The notes under the pieces are model-generated. The model was not told the DNA's origin, did not search any database, and saw only the letters and a list, made by a program, of their open reading frames with translations. 64,000 nt of DNA from Cinclus cinclus. Its lineage: Eukaryota; Chordata; Aves; Passeriformes; Cinclidae. The stretch covers positions 16,901,151 to 16,965,150 of the forward strand of contig NC_085052.1 in NCBI RefSeq assembly GCF_963662255.1, read 5' to 3'. This document shows, piece after piece, positions 27,001-37,000 of the stretch (position 1 is its first letter; each line of letters starts with the position of its first letter). Position numbers and translations under genes: made by a program.

Positions 27001-30000
27001 AAAGATAATAGTGGTTACTGAGGAAACATGCACAGACATGTTTCCAGAACTGGGGCCCTTATACTTATCACTTGAGTCTTGGGTCATCCCATCATTTTAT
27101 GGCTGTTTATGCATGTACACATAAATGTGTACACTAGTTCCCCAATATATGAGGAGGAAAGGCCAATCCAGTAATGTAGGAACCTTTCTTTTCAAAGGTA
27201 CATCTTCTGAACTTCCAACTGCCTGCTCTGTAGTCGTATCATAATCACAAAATATTTACCTAATAGCTCACTCTCTGGCCTGTTCCTTTAGAGTGCTGTC
27301 CTGAGGTGATTTTATGATGGTCCTCGATTCCTCTATCACCTGCTGTGTGCCCAGAAGAGGTTTAAGATGAGCCTGGGGACCCCAGTTCATCTCTCTCCGG
27401 TGTGCTTTGGGCTGCAGCTCGGGTTGTTAGCTCGTTGCCTTCATTTGATTTGTATTCTTGCCTGCTTAGGCAAGAAGCTTTTTTTTTTTTAATCTTCCCC
27501 CACTTTTTCCCCTGTTCTTCAGCAGAGATAATTCAGTTGTTTCTTTAAGTTTTTTGGGGTTTTTTTCCAGTTGAACTGTTTCGGCTTGCAGTCCAGTGAG
27601 CCTACGGGGACGGTGGGAAAGACCCAGGCCAGCAAAAGAAAGGACACTAAAACCCACCAGTTTCACCTGTTGTGAGGAGCAGACCAACACCAGAAGCTCA
27701 ACAGGTTCCTATTCTTTTTGCCTGAACTGCCACATGGATTTTTTCCTTCCCTTCCCTGAGACGAAGGGAGCAGCCACCATCCTCGCTGGGTGGGGGGCAC
27801 GGGGTATAAAATTCAGTTCTTTTTTTCTTTCCCGTGCCTTGTGGGTATCTTGCTTTGTTAATAAACAAGAGTTTTTCACTCTCACCTCCTAGTATTAATT
27901 TCACTCATTGGCAAAATGGGATTATTGGAGCCCTTCTCTTTAGAAGAAATGTTCAGCCCAGAGCATTTTTTCCTAAAACTGGTCTCTAAAGTAAGACAAG
28001 TATGTCTCTCAGTAGTTTTGTAGTATGTATGCAGTGTAGTTTGTATGTATGTATATATTTGTATGTAGTTCTGTATCTTTTTCTACATGGAGAACTCAGA
28101 TGTTTCCTAACTTCATAGGCCATTGCTATTTTTGCCTGACCATCCCTAAATCTTTTACTTGAGTGCAGCTTGGAGTTCCTTGCAAAATTGAGGTCTCATT
28201 CAACAAACTGTTTTCATGTTCTGGTTTAACCAAATAATATGCCAAACTCTGATCAGGTTTGCTGTTTTATAAGTAGTGAAACAAGATGCTAATTAAAACA
28301 AATTAAAAAAAATAAATTGTGTAGGAATGCTACAGTCTTTCTAAGATATACTGAAATTTGGAAACGATTGAAAACTAAGAACAGAAATTATATACTCTCT
28401 GGAGCAGTATTATAAAAGAAAGTATTTTTAATTTTAATGTATGTTCCGAATACTTCCAACATACTGAGCTACACTGATGTTTCTGTCACTAGTTGGTTGC
28501 TCCTGTAGTACACACTTCTGTCAGCAGATGAAAATCCTTATTTGTATTTAATTATGCTTTGATGATTTGTGTGGGGACATGGATAGAGCCCTCCAAAATA
28601 CTTTAAATAATTTATTAGCTTTTATGCAGTTCATCAGTTAATCACAATTTGAGTGGTTTATACATTATATACATTGATTTTAGTCTGACAAACTGTGTTT
28701 GTTAGCAATACAACCCCATTGTGAAGAGACTTCGAAGGTCAGCTCCAGTGAGTTGTGACTGAAAGGGATGAATGGGGGCTGGGGGAACAATGTGTTCTGC
28801 ACCCAGGCTGTGCTGTGCTGTGCTGTGCTGTGCTCTGTGCTGTGCTGTGCTGTGCAGTGCTGTGCTCTGTGCTGTGCTGTGCTCTGTGCTGTGCTGTGTT
28901 CTGTGCTGTGCTCTGTGCTGTGCTCTGTGCTGTGCTGTGCTCTGTGCTGTGCAGTGCTGTGTTCTGTGCTGTGCTGTGCTCTGTGCTGTGCTCTGTGCTG
29001 TGCTGTGTTCTGTGCTGTGCTGTGCAGTGCTGTGTTCTGTGCTGTGCTCTGTGCTGTGCTCTGTGCTGTGCTCTGTGCTGTGCTGTGTTCTGTGCTGTGC
29101 TGTGCTCTGTGCTGTGTTCTGTGCAGTGCTGTGCTCTGTGCTGTGCTGTGCAGTGCTGTGTTCTGTGCTGTGCTCTGTGCTGTGCTCTGTGCTCTGTGCT
29201 GTGCTGTGCTGTGCTGTGCTCTGTGCTCTGTGCTGTGCTGTGCTCTGTGCTGTGCTCTGTGCTGTGCTCTGTGCTGTGCTGTGCTGTGCTCTGTGCTGTG
29301 CTCTGTGCTGTGCTCTGTGCTGTGCTGTGCTGTGCAGTGCTGTGCTCTGTGCTGTGCTGTGCTCTGTGCTGTGCTCTGTGCTGTGCTCTGTGCTGTGCTC
29401 TGTGCTGTGCCTGGGGGGCACGGCTGTCTCGGGGCAGCTCTGCCAGAGAGCAGGCTGAGCCAAGCCTTCCACAGCTCCCCGGATCTCCTGCCCTAGAGCT
29501 TCCTGCCCTGCAGCTCTTAGCGTAATGCACCTGTACCACCTCTGAGATCCCTGCGCAGGCCGCTGACACACTTCCCCGCTTTTCCTACGGACGGCAGAAT
29601 GGATGTTTGTGAAGGTGACTTCACTAAGGAGAGTGGGACACGAGAGCGAAGCTCCCAGAAGCTGCATGGACTGACTCACTGTGTGCACAGGGCATGGTTC
29701 AGGCAAGGGAAGGCCCTGCCTTACCGCTTCCAGTAAACGCTGCGCATGGACGCCAGGCTTGGACTATTCCTCCAGCTTCTCCTGGCTCACTGTCACAGTG
29801 GTTCGAACTCCTTTCCCGCAGGTATTTGCTGCTTTGTTGCTTTCCCAGCTCGCTGTTATGGATCGCTGAGGTGCAGGGCAGGTCGGCTCCCACCGAACCC
29901 GGTTTTATCCCGGGCAGGTCCCGCAGTCCCAGCGCACCGGGGACTCCTCACGTCCCTCCCGCTATCCGGCCGCTTTGGGTGTCTGCGGACCGAGGCCAGT

Positions 30001-30335
30001 GCCAGCTGTCCCCGGGTGCCCCCACCTACAGCTCGCGATCCGACAGCTACCTGCATCCATCCCCCTTTTCTTCCGTCCGCTCTTACACAACACGCATTTC
30101 ACTTAGCACCCGCCAGAAGTGCCTGAACTTGAAGGCCAGTTTTTCCCACTTAAAACATCGCCTAACGAATTGACCGAGAAGTCGGTAACAAGTGTGCCAC
30201 GCCCGGCGGTGCCGCTCTCGTTCCCCTCCCCTGCCGGCCCCGCCGCCCGCCCGCTGCCCCGCTCGGGCGGACACTTACGAGGAGCAGGGGCAGGAGCGCC
30301 CGGGCCACGCCGCCGCCGTCCCGCACCTTCCGCAT
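17675..30335 (-). CDS. FAS: FAS death receptor (TNFRSF6/CD95), complete, nine coding exons
   Basis: Join on the minus strand: 30335-30279, 23522-23375, 22826-22692, 20768-20660, 20136-20072, 19708-19640, 19503-19433, 18935-18911, 18090-17675; 1095 nt, 364 residues plus stop, all introns GT-AG. Layout: hydrophobic signal peptide (about 1-26), three TNFR cysteine-rich domains (Cys51 to about Cys165), one membrane span (about 174-194) followed by basic residues and Cys195, and a death domain (about 229-313; MTLAEVKRFVR at 241-251). N-glycosylation sequons lie at N31 and N120. Known family role: the plasma-membrane receptor for FAS ligand, which recruits FADD and caspase-8 through the death domain to trigger apoptosis. 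Exons of 109 and 25 nt match the human exon 4 and 8 lengths, and the ACTA2/STAMBPL1 neighbours confirm orthology. The tail after the death domain is about 28 residues longer than in human and ends in EET, not the human SLV. Confidence 0.96.
18911..18935 (-). CDS. FAS: FAS coding exon 8, 25-nt micro-exon
   Basis: 25 nt, encoding ENVLLIDA plus the first base of Asp227. The upstream acceptor is a T-run ending tag; the donor is gtaaga. Human FAS exon 8 is also 25 nt with a similar hydrophobic-acidic sequence before the death domain. Too short for any ORF scan; the phase fits exon 9 exactly. Confidence 0.9.
19433..19503 (-). CDS. FAS: FAS coding exon 7 (juxtamembrane cytoplasmic)
   Basis: 71 nt. 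It completes Cys195 and encodes the basic KRKGK stop-transfer anchor and a short linker ending NPEPY218. The donor gtaagt lies at a codon boundary. The linker is poorly conserved in the family, so support comes from phase, splice sites and the basic residues after the membrane span. Confidence 0.9.
19640..19708 (-). CDS. FAS: FAS coding exon 6 (transmembrane segment)
   Basis: 69 nt, phase 1 on both sides, so it is a removable in-frame cassette. It encodes the membrane span, from KLWWVVAIAP to the second WW before Cys195. Human exon 6 is a 63-nt cassette with the same role. Confidence 0.95.
20072..20136 (-). CDS. FAS: FAS coding exon 5 (end of CRD3)
   Basis: 65 nt, entered after two bases of Thr150 and ending with one base of Gly172. 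It encodes CESGVIEKPCSLSSDTVC and the short stalk before the membrane. The donor is gtacc, weaker than its neighbours. The intron to exon 6 is 363 bp. Confidence 0.94.
20660..20768 (-). CDS. FAS: FAS coding exon 4 (CRD2 end, CRD3)
   Basis: 109 nt, the same length as human exon 4. It encodes GLEVVKNCTPEENTKCTC and the CRD3 cysteines up to CNQCTT. The sequon N120-C-T sits where human FAS has N-C-T. The donor is gtaagt. The following intron is 523 bp. Confidence 0.96.
22692..22826 (-). CDS. FAS: FAS coding exon 3 (CRD1 end, CRD2)
   Basis: 135 nt, phase 1 in and out; encodes Gly69 to the start of Gly114. It contains the conserved CVPCEKGKEFID stretch and CWRCKLCD, matching the human CRD1/CRD2 junction. 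The acceptor is ctgcag and the donor gtatgt. The 1.9-kb intron to exon 4 has no recognisable element. Confidence 0.96.
23375..23522 (-). CDS. FAS: FAS coding exon 2 (start of cysteine-rich domain 1)
   Basis: 148 nt, entered in phase 0 and left in phase 1; residues 20-68 plus the first base of Gly69. It has the sequon N31-Y-T and the module C51...C62-C63-x-x-C66, the classic TNFR A1 pattern (YQLDTQCCKKC). The acceptor is ctcctag and the donor gtgagt-like (gtgag). A 548-bp intron separates it from exon 3; I see nothing in that intron. Confidence 0.95.
27340..27905 (+). mobile_element. Possible solo LTR of an endogenous retrovirus (ends uncertain)
   Basis: A TATA box (TATAAAA at 27805-27811) is followed 50 bp later by AATAAA (27860-27865), then a T-rich stretch and CTCACC, the usual U3-R-U5 arrangement of a long terminal repeat. 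The block is more GC-rich than its flanks. I could not identify TG...CA ends with a matching target-site duplication, and there is no internal retroviral coding sequence, so a chance promoter-like stretch remains possible. Confidence 0.35.
27455..27476. repeat. Perfect 9-bp hairpin followed by a T-run
   Basis: TTCTTGCCT and AGGCAAGAA flank a GCTT loop, followed within a few bases by about a dozen T residues. It lies at the left of the possible LTR. Function is unknown. Confidence 0.7.
28807..29410. repeat. TGTGC / TCTGTGC composite satellite
   Basis: About 600 bp of 5-bp (TGTGC) and 7-bp (TCTGTGC) units mixed into a dominant 12-bp period, with occasional TGCAG and TGTTC variants. Because 12 is a multiple of three, both strands carry long spurious open frames of Cys/Leu/Val/Ala or His/Ser/Thr/Gln composition. 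Confidence 0.97.
30279..30335 (-). CDS. FAS: FAS coding exon 1 (start codon, signal peptide)
   Basis: Encodes residues 1-19, beginning MRKVRDGGGVARALLPLLL, and ends at the codon-boundary donor gtaagt. The leucine-rich stretch continues into exon 2 (VAVSII) to complete the signal peptide. The start has a purine at -3 (GGC before ATG). It lies in a CpG island, as expected for this promoter. The human first exon likewise ends at a codon boundary inside the signal peptide. Confidence 0.88.
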
Positions 30336-30413
30336 GCCGCCGCTGCCCAGCGCTGCCCGGCACCTTCCGGCGAGACGACCGGAGCTGCCCTCGCCCTGTC
30401 CCGGCCCGCCCCC

Positions 30414-30483
30414 GGCACGGCACGGCACGGCACGGCACGGCTCGGCAGGGCACGGCACGGCTCGGCAGGGCAGGGCGGGGCGG
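30414..30483. repeat. Pentanucleotide array (GGCAC/GGCTC/GGCAG) in the FAS promoter
   Basis: Fourteen consecutive 5-bp units beginning GGC: five GGCAC, then GGCTC, GGCAG, two GGCAC, GGCTC, two GGCAG and two GGCGG. The array lies about 80-150 bp upstream of the FAS ATG. Confidence 0.9.
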
Positions 30484-33400
30484 GGCCGGCCGTGGAGCAG
30501 GGACGTCCCCGTGCTCCGTGCCCCGCGGTGACAGCGAGCGAGGGCGCGGAGCTCCCGCTCGGCTGTGTCCCGGGAGCCGCGGGTGCTTGGTCGGGGACAC
30601 CCGCTCGGCAGCTCGTGGATGCCAGGCACGGCCCCGGGGTCACCGAGCCTTAGTGCTGGGAATGAGGCGCTCGGTTCCTGTGCTGCAGGTGCTGGGCGGA
30701 GCAATCGCGACCCCACCGAGGGCAGAAACTCTGCTTTTGTAGCACTGCCAAGGATAGGCTTGGGGCGGGCAGTCCCGTATGGGTAGAATGGAGCAGGCGC
30801 TCAGAACAGGGTAAACTCCCTGCAGCAGGCAGTACTGCCCTTCGCTGTCCTATTGAAAGGGTTGCTGAAACCTGTGACTTCTATTTTCTAGCTGTTTTGA
30901 GTCACTTCTTATGTTTTTCCTGCAAGCTTTCAGTGGTTTGCAGTGCTGGTAGCCTGGCCTGCTTTGTAGAGTTGGAAATGACGTGATGGCGTTAGTTACC
31001 GATATATGTTTTGATTTTTTTCAGGTTTTGACATGATTCTGTTGCCTTGAAAGGACCATGGCTGCAATCGAGCTGGCATTTTCATTTTAAACACCATTTT
31101 TCAGTGGTTTATGACTCAGATTTTCAAAAATCCTTCAGCTTTTTTTTTCTGGTATGGTTCTTAGCTGCAATACATAACATCAACAAGAAATAGCTACTGT
31201 TTTAAATACTTCAGGCTTTTCAACCACTTCCGGATAAACCCAAGGGTGCTGCTGACACATTTTCAAAGGTGCTGCTTTTGGAGTACCCTCAAACAATCAT
31301 CTTTTTGCCTTCCCAGTGGCAATATGGAACACGACAAACAAGAGGCATCTTTCTTGGGTGCAGTGCCTGGGTTACACGTCTCTAGCTCCTACTGGGCAAA
31401 CCCAAATCAGCATGTCTGCGAGGCTGCTAATTTTAGCGGAAATTTGCGTGCGGGTAGGGGTGGAGTAGGGGCTGCCAGCGATGTTGTCCGGATCTGGATC
31501 ATTGCTGCAGCAGAAAGGTTGCTAGAATTGTTTCCAAATCCATCACTCCAGGGGATTCTGTTTTGTCCTAAAATCAAAACCTTACGTGGCTGGGCCCTCG
31601 GCACAGGGTTCAGTGACACCGGGCTGTGCCTCTTGCACTGTTTATCCGAATATAAAGAAGGTATTCCGCTGTCGCTCGAGTCTATTAGGTGCATGTGGTT
31701 TGCAGTCCTCCCTGCCCCCCGGGTGTGATGACTGCGTGCATGTGGCTGCTCTGCGGAGGAGTGTTTTTGTCTTGGGTAGGAAGCTTTGAGAGACATTTGA
31801 GAAGCCTCCAGATTAATGTCAAAACAACAGTGTCTGCATGTGACTTGAAGTCATACCTTATGTAGGTAGTAACTGTAGTTGTGTGGGGTTTTTGTATATG
31901 TAATGAAGAAAGAGAAATGTGTTTGGAGCACTTTTTGTTGTTTGACTATTGTGAGTTGCTACCAGTGAGGACTACAAGGCCAGTGTTTTCACCTTTGCTC
32001 TGTTCCTTATGTTGAAGCAGCTTCTTTTTGGGTTGTAAAAGTGGCAGTGTTGTCTCTTTTCTTTACTCACCCTTCATCTAAAGCTTGATTCAGGCGTCAG
32101 CAGCGGCCTGCTAAGCAGTACAGACTCTGCAGTATGTTTCTGCCAGCAGATGGCCTTGTGCCTCGCCTAAAGTGGGAGCAGGGATCAGACTGGAGTGGGA
32201 TGCAACTCGAGGAACAGTTAACAACACATCCTTTTCAGCTCCTTTGCTACTCCACCTTTAAAAATGTACGGTTCTGGAATTAAAGTGAAATTTTTAATTT
32301 CTTTTTTTTTTACTGTGATGATTTGACTTGTATGTGTGTATTTAATTTTTTTTTCCCCTTGTAATTGTTGTCCTGTATCTACACATGTACACTGGTCATG
32401 GGAAATTCTGTTCTGTGCAAAACCACCCAAGGAATAATTTTGGGTACACATAATCACAGTACTCCGGCATTTAGTGTTCTGAGTTGGAATCATTGTTCAC
32501 ACCTTAACTGGCATCAAACTTTTTCTTCCCTCTCCAGAAAGGTGCTTGCACCTAAAGAAGCTGACTCTGTTGGTGTATCACAACATTATGGATTGCTAAG
32601 TTTTTGAGAATGTTATCTTAGCTAGTCTCTCCAGGTGAAGAAAAATTTGTCAAGGTGCAATAAAACATAATTGAGGGCCCAGAGCCCTGTACATTGTATG
32701 GGTCTCGCCTCAGGGCATTGAATCCATATTTATATTCCAGAAGGAAAATAATGGGGGAGGAACAATAAGATCTGACTTGCTTTCTACTGCATTTTTCTCT
32801 GTTAAATTTTTTTACAATATTTGATTTAGATTTGTTTTGGCATATTGGTAATCTTTAGCAGTTCTTTTGTACTAAGACTGGGCAATTAGATTAATCATGT
32901 AATATAACTTTAACCAAAGTAGTTCCATCAAACTTAAATTCTCCTTTTACCTAATATACACATTAGAAGATCACTGTTGGTTTGTTTTTTGGTTTGTTTG
33001 TTTCAGTTCCTGTCTTTTGTTTTCTTTTGCTTTCCTGTTTTGCCTCTCCCCTTCCTCATGTATGTTCAAGATCAACCAACCTCCTTTTGACTTTTTGTTC
33101 CAGTACTGGAGTGAGTGATCCATCATTCATGCAGCTCGATTGCATCTCCTTCATCTTTGATTGAAACCTCTTCAGTGATGTGATTCATGTCAGCTAACAC
33201 TACTGGGAGGTGATCAGAGTGGCATCAGTCTTTAAATAATCAGCTCTTACTCCGTACAGTTTTATGATGGTTGTATTGTTTTCCAGATGGCTGTATTGTT
33301 TTCTGTGAAACGTTAGAACACACCGACCTTGCTCCACCCTTTGCATTACGGTCTGGTAGACCAGAGGAGTTCTGTAACCACTGTAACTATTGGCTGTTTG

Positions 33401-34032
33401 TTGCAGTCTGGTATAGACAGATTCTGACAACTGGAGGTTGTCCTTTTCCCTTTTTTCATAAACCACTGTGTACTACTTACAGTCACCCGGGTGGGTTTGT
33501 GGTGTAGTGAAAGGTTCTTTGTCAGATGATGTGGTAGCTTTGTTGGCCCTAACACCCTGTTCTGCATGTGGAGAAGCTGATATGACAGCACAGAAGAGGG
33601 AAAGTAGGGTGTGACCAGAGAGGTTTATAAAGATCCTCTGGGGTTTTTTCATAAGGGTGCTGCCTGGTGTTGCATCAAATCACAGATCAGGGTGTTCTGG
33701 CATGCAGTGTATTTCTTTTAGAAGTAACAGTGATCTGATATACCAGCCTGTGGGGCCATAGATGCTACTGTTTATCTGAAAAAAACCCCACACTAGCAAG
33801 AAAACAGAATGGAAACAAAAATACAGCTCAGAACAAAAGAGTGGAAAGGTAGCAAGTCATTTGTCTATAGCAGTGACTCCTCCTTCACCTCTAGAGAAGG
33901 TGATGAAGGAGGGCTGGGCACAGACCCTGCCATTCTAAAAGGAAATTGAAACAGACGTGTGTCCTTTTTCTCATAATTCAACTTCCTGACACAACTCTGG
34001 ATCCATGCTTTTGTTCAACAGACCCAGTTTGA

Positions 34033-34040
34033 TGACGTCA
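34033..34040. promoter_or_regulatory. Palindromic CRE (TGACGTCA)
   Basis: Perfect 8-bp consensus for CREB/ATF binding, in AT-rich intergenic DNA. Isolated, with no adjacent promoter signals, so function is unproven. Confidence 0.4.
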
Positions 34041-37000
34041 ATGCATTCTTCATAGCAGGGAGAAAAAAACAAAACATTTTTCAAACAAACTGAGCATTTC
34101 CTTAGACTGGAAAAGCAAATTGGCTGGATGCCTGGTGGCTCCTACAGCCAATCACTATAACCTTACCATAAATGTAGATGTGTTTCTGTCTTAGGGTTGA
34201 TTATTGACTTTATTTTAGACATGGAACCATCCTGTCCCAGTCCTCTGTGTGTGCACTGTGCGAGGGAGTGCTGAGATTCTAAATGCTGCATTATTTACCA
34301 AATACTTTGCACATTACATGGGCTGACATAAAATTTGACTTTGTGACTTGATAGATTGTAAATGCATCTGTTTTAATTGTTTTGCAGAGCTCTGTATACA
34401 TCCAGATCTTGCAGCAGGCAGCTTTGCTTCAGAGGCTGGCTGGTGATATTTTTTATTTTTTTTTTCCAAGCAAATTGGTCTTTGTTGTTTTTTGAAGATG
34501 CTATTACTAAGACTATGCTTTACACTTTCAAAGCTTGGTGTACAGCAAATGCTAACTGTCAAATATGTAACAGATCAACTGTAAATCTTTTGAGATAATG
34601 TGCTAGGGATGTTCTTCAGAGGTAAGTGAGAAAGTGCTCAAATCTTTTCCCTTCAGGTACTGCCTGGACAGAGCACTGCTGATTTAATTTGAGGTTTTCT
34701 TGCATTTCTGAGATAAATCCAAGGCCAAATCCTTGTGCTAAGGATGAAAGAGGAAAGATCTGTAGAGAAATGTCTGGAGTTAAAAGGTAAATGTGAATAA
34801 AAGGAGATCTTTAGTTCTGCTTTTGACCTTTAATCTGAAGATCGCCTTAACAGGTGCACCAGATGGCTTCATTTCCCATGTTGTAAGTGATGTTCAAAGA
34901 ACCACCCTTCAAGGAAGCTTTCATTATAATTTTAAAGAAGAAAAAAATTATTAAACATGGTAGTGAGGAGGAGAAGCTAAAGGAAACTGTTTTGCTTTGC
35001 TCTGTCATGCTTCTCTTTCTGGGGTATCATCTGACAAGTGAGACTAGCAGGCTTAGATAAAAGCAGTGCCGTGTGGCTGAGACTCTAAACGCTCTTCTTT
35101 TGGTTTCTTTTCATATCACTTAGCCTTTGAAATTCTTTGGGGGTGGGGAAGACACAACAGTGATGTGAAAAGTCTTATCCCTCCCACTAATATCTCAGAT
35201 GCAGTTTGGCATCCACCATGACATCAAAGGTTCCTCAGAGCCAGAACAGGATGCAGTGATCTTACTCTGAATGTTTGTCTCCTGGGCATGTCTGTGTGCT
35301 TGGAAGCAGGACTCCTGCTTCAGGTAAATGCTGGTAGAGGGGGGCTGTTGTGATAGGAACAAAGTTTGGAGGTCAGGGAGTTATCACTGTTCCCTACCTT
35401 CGTCTACTCCCCCACTTCTACCACACATTTGCACAAACAGAAGAGAGGCCTGGGTAGATGCTGAAGCTATAGGAGTGAGTCATATCTTCTCTGTTCAGAT
35501 GCACAGCCCACAGCATAGTAAGGTTTTATGAGCTGTAGCAAATGAATTGAGTATGTAGTACACACTGATTTATATTTCTGTCAAAATGCTGTGGATTGTT
35601 TTCTGTTTGTAGTTCTCATCAGCAATTAAATTATGTGCTTAGATAGCTGTGAATCTCTAAGGGTGGTCAGAACAAGAAGGAATGCAGTGATGTTAGCTGT
35701 CTGAAGCAGTCTGTTAAATTCCCAGATAAGACATCAGTGTTATTTTTCAGCTGAATTATTTCTCAAATACTTCTTGGAAGTCAGTATTTTGAAAGAGACA
35801 TCCTTTCCACGCTGCACAGCGGCCTCTCCTGCTGTCAGCCAGCTCAGATGCAGGAATGGGAGACTGGATGAGGGACTGCAGAGGGATGGACAGCAGAACA
35901 TGTGTTTCTGGTCCCCTGGGATGGGCAGCAGTCTGGTGGTAATGCAGGTCCTGGCTCTTAAAGCCACAGGTTTCCCATACTTTTCCCTCAGTTTGGGGAT
36001 GCCAAGAAACCTCCCTGCCTGGAGGTAGCCAGCTGAGAGGAGAGCAGTTCCTGATGAGAAATGAAGAGGAACTCACATGCCTTTGCTGCAAGTGTAGGGA
36101 AATGAAACCCTCTGGAAGTAGAGGTTTTGGACTGAATTCTTATCTTTCATTTATTCACTTCAGAGAGCCATGATTTTTTATTATTTTCTTTTTTTTTTTG
36201 AGAGCAATTATAATTTTGATACTGCCTTGATTGAAGCAAAGATTTCACTACCTATGCATAAAGCATATGTAAAGATATGTTATGCTAATATCTGGGGATT
36301 TCCCTCTCTCTGGGAGGCAGGGCTGGCCACCAGCCCCTTCTCCATCAGCTCCCTGAAGGGGCACCATGGTCTACCCTGCACTGGGCACGTGGCAGAGCCT
36401 GGAGTGTCACAGCTTGGGGCAGTGAAAGGCTGTTGGTATATGGAGCTTATTCCTTGGCCTCACAGCTACTGCCCCACTATTCCTGAGTGACCTGGTACAA
36501 ACCCCACATTTTCTTTTCAGAAGGCTCACCTGAAAAACAGGATCTCACAAAAACAAGTTACAATAGGATACCTGTAAGTTATTAAAAAGAAGGTGATAGG
36601 GATAGTTTAGCCCTCATGAAAACAGTAGCTTGTATTGTATGCAGAGTAAAAGAACACATATGTTAGCCCTTTTCCCCAAGCGTGGTTGTCCCCTGTTCCT
36701 TCCAGCCCCTTTTCCTGAGAAGTCCTGGCAATTTGCAGTGTGAGTGGTGTTCAGTTTCTAATGCAATAAAATGCTGTAGCAACACTGTTTTATTTAAATG
36801 TGTTTGTGCTGAAGATCTGATAATTGCATCATTTTCTCCTTGTATTAAACAATGTGTTCATGCTGTGTAGAGTAATCATGCAGAGTAATCAGTGTGCAGG
36901 GAAATGATTTATTTTATATTGAAGAGGTCTGAGCATTTGACCTTGTAAATGAATTCCCAGAGACAGCTAAATGCACTGCAGTAAGTAACAGGCTCTAATT

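Larger units (their letters stand above)
23523..30278 (-). other. FAS: FAS intron 1
   Basis: 6.8-kb intron between the signal-peptide exon and CRD1. It contains a TGTGC-type satellite (28807-29410), a possible LTR (about 27340-27905) with a strong hairpin at 27455-27476, and the promoter-proximal part of the CpG island. Elsewhere the intron is AT-rich with no convincing exon. Confidence 0.85.
29850..30720 (-). promoter_or_regulatory. FAS: CpG island and promoter region of FAS
   Basis: A sharply GC- and CpG-rich block in otherwise AT-rich sequence, spanning FAS exon 1. No TATA box is apparent upstream of the ATG. GC-box-like runs (for example GGGGCGGGGCCGG around 30477-30489) are consistent with a TATA-less Sp1-type promoter, and a palindromic GGGACGTCCC at 30500-30509 resembles a kB half-site pair. 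The transcription start cannot be fixed from sequence. Long open frames on both strands here reflect high GC content. Confidence 0.75.

Noticed and set aside
28702..29706. Open frames of 228-334 codons on both strands, very rich in Cys/Leu or His/Ser/Thr/Gln
   Set aside because: They are translations of the 12-bp-period satellite at 28807-29410; the same array is open in several frames, which no real gene would show.
29800..29810. tRNA B-box-like GGTTCGAACTC
   Set aside because: No A-box at the right distance upstream and no cloverleaf could be folded.
30103..30742. Open frames up to 207 codons on both strands around FAS exon 1
   Set aside because: They are caused by high GC content in the CpG island; only the 57-nt FAS exon 1 has splice support.
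31246..31728. 160-codon plus-strand frame upstream of FAS
   Set aside because: No domain, signal, splice partner or composition bias recognised. It could be non-coding; a protein search and RNA-seq would settle it.
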